A program made the position numbers and the translations under genes. Positions 52,503-60,711 of a DNA stretch of 64,000 nt are shown here, in pieces (the stretch's first letter is position 1; each line of letters opens with the position of its first letter). This DNA is from Sulfitobacter mediterraneus (GTDB lineage: Bacteria > Pseudomonadota > Alphaproteobacteria > Rhodobacterales > Rhodobacteraceae): the NCBI RefSeq assembly GCF_003054325.1, contig NZ_QBKU01000003.1, positions 248,001 through 312,000 of the forward strand. The letters are read 5' to 3'. The notes below the pieces were generated by a model, which made no database searches, was not told the origin of the DNA, and saw only the letters and a program-made list of their open reading frames with translations.

Positions 52503-53912
52503 ATGGATATTTTAGAACTGGATGCGCTTGAGCTGTCTTCCGCGCTTGAGCGGCGTGATCTATCGGTGCGTGAGGTGATGCAGGCCACGCTTGATCGCAT
52601 TGCGGCTGTGAACGGCACGGTGAACGCAATCGTGTCGCTGCGCGATCCTGATGCGCTTTTGGCCGAAGCCGCAGCGGCGGACAATAGCCCGCGCGGCGGG
52701 TGGTTGCATGGCATACCCATTGCGATCAAGGATTTGGCCAATGCCGAAGGGTTGCCGACCTCGCAAGGCTCTCCCATCTTTGCCGGGCAAATGGCCCTTC
52801 AGGATGATCTGCCAGTGGCGCGGATCAGGGCGGCAGGGGCGATTGTGATTGGCAAGACCAACACGCCTGAGTTCGGCCTAGGCTCGCACACGTATAACCC
52901 GGTGCATGGCGCCACCACCAACCCATATGATCCGGCGCGGTCTTGTGGTGGATCGTCGGGCGGGGCGGCGGCGGCTTTGGCCACACGGATGCTTGCTGTG
53001 GCGGATGGGTCGGACATGATGGGGTCGCTGCGCAATCCGGCGGGCTGGAACAACGTCTATGGCATGCGCCCCGGCTGGGGCACGGTACCCGGAGAACCTG
53101 CTGGGGATTTGTTTTTACATCAGCTGGCCACGGCTGGCCCGATGGCCCGCTGCCCGGCAGATTTGGCCGCTTTGCTTGATACCATGACGGGCGCGGATCC
53201 GCGGCAACCGCTCAGCCACGGTCAGGCCGCGACCTTGCCGCAACTGGCAGATGACTTGCCGTCGCAGCGCATTGGCTGGCTTGGGGATTGGGACGGGGCG
53301 CTGCCGTTTGAGGACGGGCTGTTGGACGTCAGCGCCGCCGCTTTGGCGCAGATGGGCGGATTGGGCCATGAGGTTGTGCCGGTCAACGCGCCATTTGATT
53401 CCGGCGCGATCTGGGACAGTTGGATCACCATGCGCTCTTTTGCAGTGGCGGGCGGGGCGCGGGCGTTGCATGAAAACCCTGATACCCGCGCCATGCTCAA
53501 ACCCGCCGCCATCTGGGAGATTGAGCGCGGTTTGGCCCTCAGCGCGATGGATGTGCAGCGGGCCAGCGAGATCCGCTCTGACTGGTTCCGCAAAGCCGTG
53601 ACGCTGTTTGAGAGTTATGACGTATTGGTCCTGCCATCCGCGCAGATGTGGCCGTTTGACGTGACGCTGGATTTTCCCAAAGAGATTGCCGGCACTACGA
53701 TGGACACCTACCACCGCTGGATGCAGGTGGTGATTCCGGCCAGTTTGCTGGGCCTGCCCGTGGTCAATATTCCCGCCGGATTTGGCCAGAATGGCTTGCC
53801 CGCCGGGCTGCAACTGATCGGGCCGAAGGGGAGCGATGCAAGGCTATTGCAGCTTGCCCAGCAATGGCATGAGGCGACACGCTGGCCGCAGAAGCGCCCG
53901 CCGGTTATCTAA
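52503..53912 (+). CDS. Amidase-signature family hydrolase
   Basis: 469 residues. Amidase signature: Lys in PIAIKDLANAEG, the Ser-rich loop CGGSSGGAAAALATRMLAVADGSDMMGSLRNPAGWN, with catalytic cis-Ser and nucleophilic Ser. The usual GSDxGGS motif reads GSDMMGS, one Gly replaced by Met next to the oxyanion hole. Specificity unknown, possibly an amide or glutamyl substrate; not GatA because the typical GatBC context is absent. No clear ribosome site is seen before the ATG. Confidence 0.86.
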   Translation: MDILELDALELSSALERRDLSVREVMQATLDRIAAVNGTVNAIVSLRDPDALLAEAAAADNSPRGGWLHGIPIAIKDLANAEGLPTSQGSPIFAGQMALQDDLPVARIRAAGAIVIGKTNTPEFGLGSHTYNPVHGATTNPYDPARSCGGSSGGAAAALATRMLAVADGSDMMGSLRNPAGWNNVYGMRPGWGTVPGEPAGDLFLHQLATAGPMARCPADLAALLDTMTGADPRQPLSHGQAATLPQLADDLPSQRIGWLGDWDGALPFEDGLLDVSAAALAQMGGLGHEVVPVNAPFDSGAIWDSWITMRSFAVAGGARALHENPDTRAMLKPAAIWEIERGLALSAMDVQRASEIRSDWFRKAVTLFESYDVLVLPSAQMWPFDVTLDFPKEIAGTTMDTYHRWMQVVIPASLLGLPVVNIPAGFGQNGLPAGLQLIGPKGSDARLLQLAQQWHEATRWPQKRPPVI

Positions 53913-54147
53913 GCGGCGGATTGGGCGCGGGAAGGGGGCATTCGCGGCCCATGTCAATCAGCCGTTGCCGCAATGCAGGCGTGTCAGGATGCCCGGCTTC
54001 CATCGCAAAAACATGTGCATGGGTGAGGTAAAAGGCGGCCTGATCGGTGCTGTTCGCCGCTTCGGCTGCCTGTGCATATAGCGCAACCAAGGCCGATGTA
54101 TCGCCAGCGGCATGCGCCGCCAGCAGATCACGATCCAGATCGGTCAT
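53905..54147 (-). CDS. Small hypothetical protein overlapping the Rieske-oxygenase gene
   Basis: 80 residues. It starts at an ATG overlapping the end of the Rieske gene (ATGA) on the same strand and converges with the amidase gene. Ala-rich helical sequence LLAAHAAGDTSALVALYAQAAEAANSTDQAAFYLTHAHVFAMEAGHPDTPALRQRLIDMG, somewhat like a single helical repeat. Likely co-translated with the oxygenase; role unknown. Confidence 0.6.
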   Translation of the reverse strand: MTDLDRDLLAAHAAGDTSALVALYAQAAEAANSTDQAAFYLTHAHVFAMEAGHPDTPALRQRLIDMGRECPLPAPNPPLR

Positions 54148-55304
54148 TCCGCCGCTTGCGGCGTACTGCGGTGCCGCTCAAGCTGGCTGGCGACCCAATC
54201 ATGGAACATATGCGTGGGCCCGTCCATCGCCGGTGAAAACCGCCCGCCATCAAAGCTGGGCCCGTGGCGACCGCGCTGCATGCCTTCAACGACAAAGACA
54301 TCTTCGGCAAAAACCTGTTTCCATTGCTCGGTGTTGCGGGCGCGCAAATAGGGGTCGGTCTGGGCGGCGGAATAGTAAAGGTGAATGTTCTCCACTGTCT
54401 TTTCCGGACCCTCAGGCACCAGCACGATGGCAAAGGTGTGATCGCGGTGCACACCCAACAATACGTTGGGGTAGACTGTGATATATTCGGCGGCAGTGTC
54501 CCATTTGTCTGACAGGTTCTCGAAATCGGGGAAGGTTCTGCCGTTCTCACCGGTCAACTGGCGATAGACCAAGGTACCTTGGCCGGAGAACCGCCCCTGT
54601 GCTTCGATGTGGTAATGATCCTCCAGGCGGGAATAGCTGTTGAGGCCGGGGTGCACCCAAGGCAAATGATAGCTTTCGCAGTAATTCTCGACGGCCAGTT
54701 TCCAGTTGCAGTTGACCTCAAGCTGAAACGAGCTGCCCGCGCCGCCATGATAAAGCGGTTTGTCAAATTCCGACCACCGCGCCTGCAGGTCAGCATGGGC
54801 ATCCTCAAAGGCGGGGGCGGTGCCGGACACATTGATGAAAATGACACCCATCCAGATGTGACTGCGGATCTCGATCAAGCCCAGCAGGGCGCGGTCAATG
54901 CCGTCATGGGTGTTTTGTCCTGGACCGCCGACATGCGGCGTGCTGACCAGACGGCCATCGGTGGAATAGCACCAGCTGTGATAGGGGCAGCGAATTGCGC
55001 CTTCGATCTTGCGTGGCTCTTCCACCAGGATCATGCCCCGATGGCGACAGGTGTTCTGAAACACCCGCACATGGCCCTGCTTGTCGCGTACAATCAACAA
55101 TGGCATGTTCAGGAAGGTTACCGGAACCGCATCACCGACCTCTGGCACATCGGCGGCAACGGCAAGGCCAGCCCAATTGTCAAACAGCACGGCCTGTTTC
55201 TCTTCGTCAAAGATGCTGGCATCAATGTAGTGCCCGTTGGGCAGACCATTGGCTGTTTCAATGGGGCGGCGCACGTTGCTCAGATCGGTGGTCGAATGGT
55301 CCAT
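54144..55304 (-). CDS. Rieske non-heme iron oxygenase alpha subunit
   Basis: 386 residues from ATG 55304 with AGGAG upstream. Rieske 2Fe-2S ligands Cys86-x-His88 and Cys106-x2-His109 (TCRHRGMILVEE, RCPYHSWCYS). The C-terminal catalytic domain has the mononuclear iron region ENYCESYHLPWVHPG (Glu210, His213, His218). The closest recognised subgroup is the GbcA/CntA-like one that attacks quaternary amines, but aromatic substrates are possible. Its reductase is not adjacent. An XRE regulator lies upstream, and an 80-residue ORF overlaps its end. Confidence 0.87.
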   Translation of the reverse strand: MDHSTTDLSNVRRPIETANGLPNGHYIDASIFDEEKQAVLFDNWAGLAVAADVPEVGDAVPVTFLNMPLLIVRDKQGHVRVFQNTCRHRGMILVEEPRKIEGAIRCPYHSWCYSTDGRLVSTPHVGGPGQNTHDGIDRALLGLIEIRSHIWMGVIFINVSGTAPAFEDAHADLQARWSEFDKPLYHGGAGSSFQLEVNCNWKLAVENYCESYHLPWVHPGLNSYSRLEDHYHIEAQGRFSGQGTLVYRQLTGENGRTFPDFENLSDKWDTAAEYITVYPNVLLGVHRDHTFAIVLVPEGPEKTVENIHLYYSAAQTDPYLRARNTEQWKQVFAEDVFVVEGMQRGRHGPSFDGGRFSPAMDGPTHMFHDWVASQLERHRSTPQAAE

Positions 55305-55399
55305 GATGCTTTCTCCTGTTGGAAACAAGAGTACCACGGCCCCCATCGGCGCTAAAATTCACAAACGACCCGAGTTGTTCACGGGCGACATATGTCGGT

Positions 55400-56227
55400 C
55401 TAGGCAAAAGGTTCGTCGGGGCGGAGCAGACGGCGCTGGAACGGGCTGAGATCGTCAACCTTGCAAAATCCGGCCTGGCGCCGGGCTTGCAGGGCGCTGC
55501 GGAACTCGGTCCCGAGGTAGTCATAAACAAGCCGGGTGGCGCGGGTTCCGACCGCGTCTTCGCCAACAGTACGGGTGACATAACCAACCCAAAAGTTGTT
55601 TTCAAAGGACGCGACCCGCGTGAGATAGTTGAACGAGGAGGTCATCGCGTTGCGCCGCGCCGCAAAGATCGCGATGCCGTTCTCCTGCCGGAAAATCAAC
55701 CCGCCAAACACGCGGGTCTGGGGATGGGTCGGCAAATCCTGAGTGCGCATGGCGGCGGTCGTCTCATAGCCGCGCAAACTGGTTTGGGTGCCTTGGCGCG
55801 TGATATGCAAAAGGCCGGTTACAAAATCATCGGGGTTGATAAAGCTGCGCCTGGCAAAGCGGTAGAACCCGGTTGGAAAAAGCTCTTCTGATACGGATGC
55901 CGATTGGAGGCCCAGAAAATCAGTCAGAACCCCATTCGCACTGCGTTCCTGGGACAGGCGAATGTCATCGACCGGCTCAAGTAAAATTCGGGCATCAATA
56001 TCAAAAAACCGGCAAATCCGGTCCAGAACATCGGGCCGGGGAAAGCTTTCGCCAGCGAGATACCGGTTAAATTGAGTGCGGTTGATACCAAGCTGGCGGG
56101 TCAATTCGGCAACGGATGAGAAGTTTTCCGCCAATTTTCTCAGGTTCATCCCGAAAATGGTGCGTAATTCAGCTGGAGACCGCTTTTCACCTTGACGCAA
56201 GTGCGCATCTTCTGATTGTTTTTGCAA
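55400..56227 (-). CDS. XRE-family transcriptional regulator
   Basis: 275 residues. N-terminal Cro/CI HTH ~28-85: FGMNLRKLAENFSSVAELTRQLGINRTQFNRYLAGESFPRPDVLDRICRFFDIDARIL. The remaining ~180 residues are a conserved, otherwise uncharacterised domain (ELFPTGFYRFARRSFINPDDFVTGLLHITRQGTQTSLRGYETTAAMRTQDLPTHPQTRVFGGLIFRQENGIAIFAARR). It lies 95 bp upstream of the Rieske gene on the same strand and may control it. The 5' flank 56228-56421 is AT-rich. Confidence 0.85.
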   Translation of the reverse strand: MQKQSEDAHLRQGEKRSPAELRTIFGMNLRKLAENFSSVAELTRQLGINRTQFNRYLAGESFPRPDVLDRICRFFDIDARILLEPVDDIRLSQERSANGVLTDFLGLQSASVSEELFPTGFYRFARRSFINPDDFVTGLLHITRQGTQTSLRGYETTAAMRTQDLPTHPQTRVFGGLIFRQENGIAIFAARRNAMTSSFNYLTRVASFENNFWVGYVTRTVGEDAVGTRATRLVYDYLGTEFRSALQARRQAGFCKVDDLSPFQRRLLRPDEPFA

Positions 56228-56421
56228 AATTCGACTCCCCTATGCGTCGAGGATGCACTGCTCGATCTGACGCTAATTGGTGTCAGGTGTGACGCTGTAT
56301 TGTATCACCTTATGCGGTAATCCGACACAAAATGCCAGCATACGTTTCAATTTAGACGCTACAAAAGTCCCTGAGGTTGTTGATAACTAGTTGTTAGGCA
56401 TAAATTTCGGGGGCTTAACCA

Positions 56422-56772
56422 ATGATTGGAATTTTTTTGTGGAGTGATCCTGTGGTGGCCAAAGCTGTGTTTTGGTGTGAGGATCAAGGCGATCTGGCCT
56501 ATTTCCGTTCAAAAGACCCACAGAATTCTCCCGCCTCGGCGCTGACCGCCGGTGACATGGTTTGCTTTGACGTCTCGACCGATGAAAAGATGCGGCTTGC
56601 GTCCAACCCCCGGCTCATTTCGGGCCATGGCCGCGCAGATCTGCCCGGCCAGTTGAAGGCGACTGCAGGACAAATGAAAAAGGCGAGGACGCGCTCGGGC
56701 AGCGCCAAGATCCTGCCTTTTGAGGCTGATAAAACGGCCAAAGTTCAAGAGCGGGCTGCACTGGAAGCCTGA
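56422..56772 (+). CDS. Small hypothetical protein
   Basis: 116 residues: AVFWCEDQGDLAYFRSKDPQNSPASALTAGDMVCFDVSTDEKMRLASNPRLISGHGRADLPGQLKATAGQM, then a basic tail. A short beta-rich domain followed by a disordered Lys/Arg-rich C terminus. I do not recognise a family for certain, though similar roseobacter hypotheticals seem familiar. A GTG at 56455 is an alternative start. It converges with ilvN. Confidence 0.6.
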   Translation: MIGIFLWSDPVVAKAVFWCEDQGDLAYFRSKDPQNSPASALTAGDMVCFDVSTDEKMRLASNPRLISGHGRADLPGQLKATAGQMKKARTRSGSAKILPFEADKTAKVQERAALEA

Positions 56773-56801
56773 AAAACCGCCTCGAAGTGCAGCCGGGGTC
56801 G

Positions 56802-57362
56802 TCAGTCTCCCCGCGACAGGGCAGCCACGCCAGTGCGTGCCACTTCGACAAGGCCCAAGGGGCGCATCAGATCGGCAAATGCGTCAATCTTTTCTGGCGC
56901 ACCGGTGATCTCAAACACAAAGCTTTCCAGCGTGCTGTCCACCACATTGGCGCGGAAAATATCCGCAAGGCGCAGCGCCTCAACCCGGTGATCACCTTTG
57001 CCGGACACTTTAAACATCGCCAACTCACGCTCAACACTGGCGCCTTCAACCGTCAAATCATGCACGTCATGCACCGAAACGATCCGGCCCAGTTGTGCCT
57101 TGATCTGTTCGATGACCTGTGGTGTGCCTGACGTCACAATGGTAATGCGCGACAGATGGCCGGTGTGATCGACCTCGGCCACTGTCAGGCTGTCGATGTT
57201 GTAACCGCGACCCGAAAACAAGCCGATCACGCGGGCCAGTACACCCGGCTCGTTTTCGACCAGCACCGCCAGCGTGTGACGTTCAATCACGTCCGAAAAA
57301 TTTGGACGTAGGTTATAGGCGGAGTGCGAGGTGGCGCCTTTTTTGATTTTTAGGGCTGACAT
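56802..57362 (-). CDS. ilvN: Acetolactate synthase small (regulatory) subunit
   Basis: 186 residues from ATG 57362 with GAGG upstream. ACT domain HTLAVLVENEPGVLARVIGLFSGRGYNIDSLTVAEVDHTGHLSRITIVTSG (binds valine), and the C-terminal IlvH-like domain ending LADIFRANVVDSTLESFVFEITGAPEKIDAFADLMRPLGLVEVARTG. It regulates and stimulates the large subunit. It is separated from ilvB by a secreted-protein gene on the same strand, six bases away. Confidence 0.95.
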   Translation of the reverse strand: MSALKIKKGATSHSAYNLRPNFSDVIERHTLAVLVENEPGVLARVIGLFSGRGYNIDSLTVAEVDHTGHLSRITIVTSGTPQVIEQIKAQLGRIVSVHDVHDLTVEGASVERELAMFKVSGKGDHRVEALRLADIFRANVVDSTLESFVFEITGAPEKIDAFADLMRPLGLVEVARTGVAALSRGD

Positions 57363-57367
57363 GTTGG

Positions 57368-57988
57368 TTACCTCGTGGGTTGAGTAAATATAATTTTGCA
57401 CTGCAGCAGGCCTTCCTGCTCAAGTGCCTCGCGTTGCTTTGCCTCTAGCCGCTTGATCCTGGCACGCAGTAGATCGCCGCAGTGGTTCAATGCCGAAGAG
57501 CGGAGCTTGGCCGATGAGGACTTGCCACGCCAACCGGCCCATCCGGCATATCCGCTGGCCGCAACGGCGACCGACCTTCCATCTTTTGTATTCTGGCGCG
57601 CCCAAGCTTCGGCGTCTCGCGCAGCGGTTTGGGAAAGGCCTTCGATCGCTTTGCTCAGCCGCGCCGATTTTGGGGTCAGCGTGGCGTAGATTTGGCAGTT
57701 TCTTCCATTCAAATTGCAAGCCTGACCAGTCAGGCGTTTGGCGGCGGCCAGTGAGTTTAGGTTTGTGCGCCAATGAAATCCGCCATTCTGGGACACATAA
57801 AATGCGCCGTTGTAGCGACTGTCATTCACGAACTCCTCAAAGGCATCGGCCTGATTGGTGTTCAAAGACCGGGGCGCAACAATCGTCACTTTGCTTTCCA
57901 GAGCCGCAGTCAATTGAGCGCCCGCCGAAAATGGCAGGCAGACCGCGATCAGAGAAGCTGCTATGAGGCCGGGCTTAAACAAGAACAC
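57368..57988 (-). CDS. Secreted hypothetical protein between ilvB and ilvN
   Basis: 206 residues with a Sec signal peptide FKPGLIAASLIAVCLPFSAGA. Mature part: TIVAPRSLNTNQADAFEEFVNDSRYNGAFYVSQNGGFHWRTNLNSLAAAKRLTGQACNLNGRNCQIYATLTP, several Cys (QACNLNGRNC, LNHC, QCK), and a charged tail. It recalls small secreted proteins with a catalytic-looking GAFYV-N-G-x-W pattern, but I cannot assign a family. The GTG start overlaps the ilvB stop by 14 bases, and ilvN starts six bases after it, so it is part of the ilv transcript. Confidence 0.78.
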   Translation of the reverse strand: MFLFKPGLIAASLIAVCLPFSAGAQLTAALESKVTIVAPRSLNTNQADAFEEFVNDSRYNGAFYVSQNGGFHWRTNLNSLAAAKRLTGQACNLNGRNCQIYATLTPKSARLSKAIEGLSQTAARDAEAWARQNTKDGRSVAVAASGYAGWAGWRGKSSSAKLRSSALNHCGDLLRARIKRLEAKQREALEQEGLLQCKIIFTQPTR

Positions 57989-59726
57989 TGCCCTTTGCGT
58001 CGATCACGCCTTGGGTCTGCGCATCGCCCAACAGCATCTCGTTGTGCGCTTTGCCTGACGGGATCATCGGGAAGCAGTTCTCGTGCTTTTCCACCAGACA
58101 ATCAAAAATCACCGGACCATCATAATTCAGCATTTCCATGATCGCATCGTCCAGATCCGCCGGGTCAGAGCAGATAATCCCTTTCGCACCAAAGGCTTCG
58201 GCCAGTTTCACAAAGTCGGGCAAAGCCTCTGACCAGCTTTGGGAATAGCGTTCACCATGCAGCAATTCCTGCCACTGGCGCACCATGCCAAGGCGTTCGT
58301 TGTTCAAGATGAACTGTTTCACAGGCAGGTTGTATTGGATCGCAGTGCCCATTTCCTGCATGTTCATCAGCCAGGACGCCTCACCCGCCACGTTGATCAC
58401 GAGGCTTTCGGGATGCGCCATCTGCACGCCAATCGACGCCGGAAAACCATATCCCATGGTGCCCAATCCGCCCGATGTCATCCAGCGGTTCGGATCTTCA
58501 AAGCCGAGGTATTGCGCCGCCCACATCTGGTGCTGGCCCACTTCGGTACAGATATAGCGGTCATGTTTCTTGGTCAGCTCTTCAAGGCGGGACAGTGCAT
58601 ATTGCGGGCGGATCACCTTGCCTTCTTGCTTGAACTTCAAGCAATCAACGCTGCGCCATTCCTCGATCTGCTGCCACCATTTGGCGACCGCTTCGGAGTT
58701 GGTTTTCCGGCCGCGCGATTTCCAGACCTTGAGCAGATCCTCAAGCACATGGCCGACATCGCCAACAATCGGGATGTCGATGCGGATCACCTTGTTGATC
58801 GAGGAGGGATCAATGTCGATATGGGCTTTTTTCGACTTGGGGCTAAAGCTGTCAACAACGCCAGTGATCCGGTCATCAAACCGCGCCCCGATGTTGATCA
58901 TCAGATCGCAGCCATGCATCGCCATGTTGGCCTCGTAAAGCCCGTGCATGCCCAGCATCCCGAGCCACTTTTCACCCGAAGCCGGATAGGCACCCAGGCC
59001 CATCAACGTAGAGGTGATCGGAAAGCCGGTGGCCTCAACCAATTCACGCAACAGCTGGCTTGCGCCGGGCCCCGAGTTGATCACCCCGCCGCCGGTGTAA
59101 AACACCGGACGCTTGGCTTTTTCCATCGCCGCCACCAGTTCGGTGATTTCCTCAAGGTCGCCTTTGACCTTGGGTTGATAGTGCGAGGTCGAGGGTGCCT
59201 TGGGCGTATAGGTGCCGGTGGCAAACTGCACGTCCTTTGGAATGTCCACCAGAACCGGACCGGGACGGCCTGAGGTGGCGACATGAAATGCTTCGTGCAG
59301 GACACCGGACAATTGGTCGGTCTCTTTCACCAGCCAGTTGTGCTTGGTGCAGGGCCGGGTGATGCCGACGGTATCGGCCTCTTGAAAGGCGTCAGAGCCG
59401 ATCATGAAGGTTGGCACCTGTCCGGTCAGAACCACAATCGGGATGCTATCGAGCAATGCATCGGTGAGGCCGGTCACGGCATTGGTGGCACCGGGGCCAG
59501 AGGTCACAAGAACCACTCCGGGTTTCCCGGTCGAGCGGGCATAGCCCTCGGCGGCATGCACCGCACCTTGTTCGTGGCGCACCAGAATATGTTTGATGCT
59601 GTTTTGCTGAAACACCTCGTCATAAATCGGTAGCACCGCCCCCCCTGGATATCCAAAGACGGTATCGACACCCTGATCAATCAGGGTTTGTACGATCATT
59701 TTGGCTCCGGTCATCTGGCGTGTCAT
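57975..59726 (-). CDS. ilvB: Acetolactate synthase large (catalytic) subunit
   Basis: 583 residues from ATG 59726 with GGAGC upstream. ThDP enzyme: FGYPGGAVLPIYDEVFQQ, HEQGAVHAAEGYARSTGKPGVVLVTSGPGATNAVTGLTDALLDSIPIVVLTGQV; FAD region MLGMHGLYEANMAMHGCDLMINIGARFDDRITG; ThDP/Mg segment with the GDG position reading GEA (VINVAGEASWLMNMQEMGTAI) and NNERLGMVRQWQELL. First step of valine, leucine and isoleucine synthesis. Preceded by a leader peptide and terminator (attenuator). Confidence 0.95.
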   Translation of the reverse strand: MTRQMTGAKMIVQTLIDQGVDTVFGYPGGAVLPIYDEVFQQNSIKHILVRHEQGAVHAAEGYARSTGKPGVVLVTSGPGATNAVTGLTDALLDSIPIVVLTGQVPTFMIGSDAFQEADTVGITRPCTKHNWLVKETDQLSGVLHEAFHVATSGRPGPVLVDIPKDVQFATGTYTPKAPSTSHYQPKVKGDLEEITELVAAMEKAKRPVFYTGGGVINSGPGASQLLRELVEATGFPITSTLMGLGAYPASGEKWLGMLGMHGLYEANMAMHGCDLMINIGARFDDRITGVVDSFSPKSKKAHIDIDPSSINKVIRIDIPIVGDVGHVLEDLLKVWKSRGRKTNSEAVAKWWQQIEEWRSVDCLKFKQEGKVIRPQYALSRLEELTKKHDRYICTEVGQHQMWAAQYLGFEDPNRWMTSGGLGTMGYGFPASIGVQMAHPESLVINVAGEASWLMNMQEMGTAIQYNLPVKQFILNNERLGMVRQWQELLHGERYSQSWSEALPDFVKLAEAFGAKGIICSDPADLDDAIMEMLNYDGPVIFDCLVEKHENCFPMIPSGKAHNEMLLGDAQTQGVIDAKGSVLV

Positions 59727-59762
59727 GGTCTTGCTCCGTAAGGCAATATTTGTGTTGCGCAT

Positions 59763-59787
59763 AAAAAAGCCCCCGATTTTCGGGGGC
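59763..59787 (-). terminator. Attenuator terminator before ilvB
   Basis: On the minus strand GCCCCCGA (59787-59780) pairs with TCGGGGGC (59776-59769) across an AAA loop, followed by six T (59768-59763). It lies only 37 bp before the ilvB ATG and 26 bases after the leader stop codon. A perfect 9-base complement of 59820-59828 (59786-59794) overlaps its first bases and can act as an antiterminator partner. Confidence 0.85.
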
Positions 59788-59812
59788 GCATGGGAAGGAT
59801 TATGGTTTACCG

Positions 59813-59860
59813 TTACCGGCCCATGCGCGTGTGTCCTACAATGACGACTAGGTTAGTCAT
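59813..59860 (-). CDS. ilv operon leader peptide (MTNLVVIVGHTRMGR)
   Basis: A 15-residue reading frame (ATG 59860-59858, stop TAA 59815-59813) with GGAG 11 bases before it. It contains Leu-Val-Val-Ile-Val, all three branched-chain amino acids in a row, the hallmark of ilv attenuation. A promoter stands 30 bp upstream and an intrinsic terminator 26 bp downstream. The first codons can also form the hairpin GACTA-ACC-TAGTC. Confidence 0.82.
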   Translation of the reverse strand: MTNLVVIVGHTRMGR

Positions 59861-59889
59861 AATCTCAAAGGCTCCTTAAACGTGGCGCG

Positions 59890-59918
59890 ACATTAGAATC
59901 GCGGGCAGGGGGCGTCAA
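59890..59918 (-). promoter_or_regulatory. Sigma-70-type promoter of the ilv operon
   Basis: Minus-strand TTGACG (59918-59913), 17-bp spacer, TAATGT (59895-59890). Both boxes and spacing fit; transcription would start ~25 bp before the leader peptide ATG. Confidence 0.7.
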
Positions 59919-60019
59919 CAGCCAATCCGGCAGAATTTATGTCTCTGAGGGTGAAAAATGCGACATTTTGTTTCACGTAAGGTTGTGCGGAGGTAATTTT
60001 CCGAAATATCGGGCAGATT

Positions 60020-60041
60020 TTCTGACGTTTCAGCGTCAGAA
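60020..60041 (-). terminator. Candidate terminator after the NarL-type regulator gene
   Basis: Perfect inverted repeat TTCTGACG / CGTCAGAA (60020-60027, 60034-60041), loop six bases, but only a weak A/T tract after it on the minus strand. Confidence 0.45.
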
Positions 60042-60066
60042 TCCGTCGTTTCGGCAGGCCAGCCCG

Positions 60067-60711
60067 TTAAAGGCGCACACCTGTGCCCTGCAAAACCCCG
60101 TGTTCCAGCGCATAACGGGTCAGCCCGGCGGTGCTGGAAATGCCCAGTTTGCGTTTGATGTTTTTACGGTGGGTCTCGACGGTGCGCACGGAAATCTCAA
60201 GCGCCACAGCCACCTCTTTATTGGATTTGCCCGCCGCCAGTTGCAGCAAAATCGTCTGTTCGCGTTCTGTCAGTGCCTCACGCGGCTCGCCCTCTTTGGG
60301 GGCAATCGAACCCTGCGCGCCGGTGCACAGATATCGCTGGCCCTGCATAACGGTATCAATCGCCAGTTTGATCTCGTCGGTTGGCACATCCTTGAGCAGA
60401 TACCCCATTGCGCCGTGGCTGAGGGCGGACGAGATATATTCCGGGCTGTCATGCATGGTGAGGATCACGACCCGCGTGCCGGGGCGGCGCTCAAGCACCA
60501 TTTCCGTGGCGGTCAGCCCGCCAATCTCCGGCATGTTGAGATCCATCAGGATCACATCGGGGTCCAGTGTTTCAAGCCGGTCCATCACATCGCGGCCATT
60601 GAAAGCGGTGCCGACCACTGCGACATCGTCATAGCTTTCGAGAATAGATTGAATGCCTTCGGCAACCATTGGGTGATCATCGACAATCAGAACTTTGGTC
60701 TTTTGGGTCAT
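60067..60711 (-). CDS. NarL/LuxR-type response regulator
   Basis: 214 residues. Receiver domain with Asp57 in DVILMDLNMPEIGG, acidic pair VLIVDDHPMV and Lys near 107 (YLLKDVP); C-terminal LuxR HTH LTEREQTILLQLAAGKSNKEVAVALEISVRTVETHRKNIKRKLGISSTAGL. Its start overlaps the kinase stop (ATGA). With the TRAP gene divergent at 62387 it probably controls uptake of the substrate sensed by the kinase (inference). Confidence 0.92.
   Translation of the reverse strand: MTQKTKVLIVDDHPMVAEGIQSILESYDDVAVVGTAFNGRDVMDRLETLDPDVILMDLNMPEIGGLTATEMVLERRPGTRVVILTMHDSPEYISSALSHGAMGYLLKDVPTDEIKLAIDTVMQGQRYLCTGAQGSIAPKEGEPREALTEREQTILLQLAAGKSNKEVAVALEISVRTVETHRKNIKRKLGISSTAGLTRYALEHGVLQGTGVRL

Noticed and set aside
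58239-59273. 344-codon frame antisense to ilvB
   Set aside because: Shadow of ilvB; ilvB motifs unambiguous.
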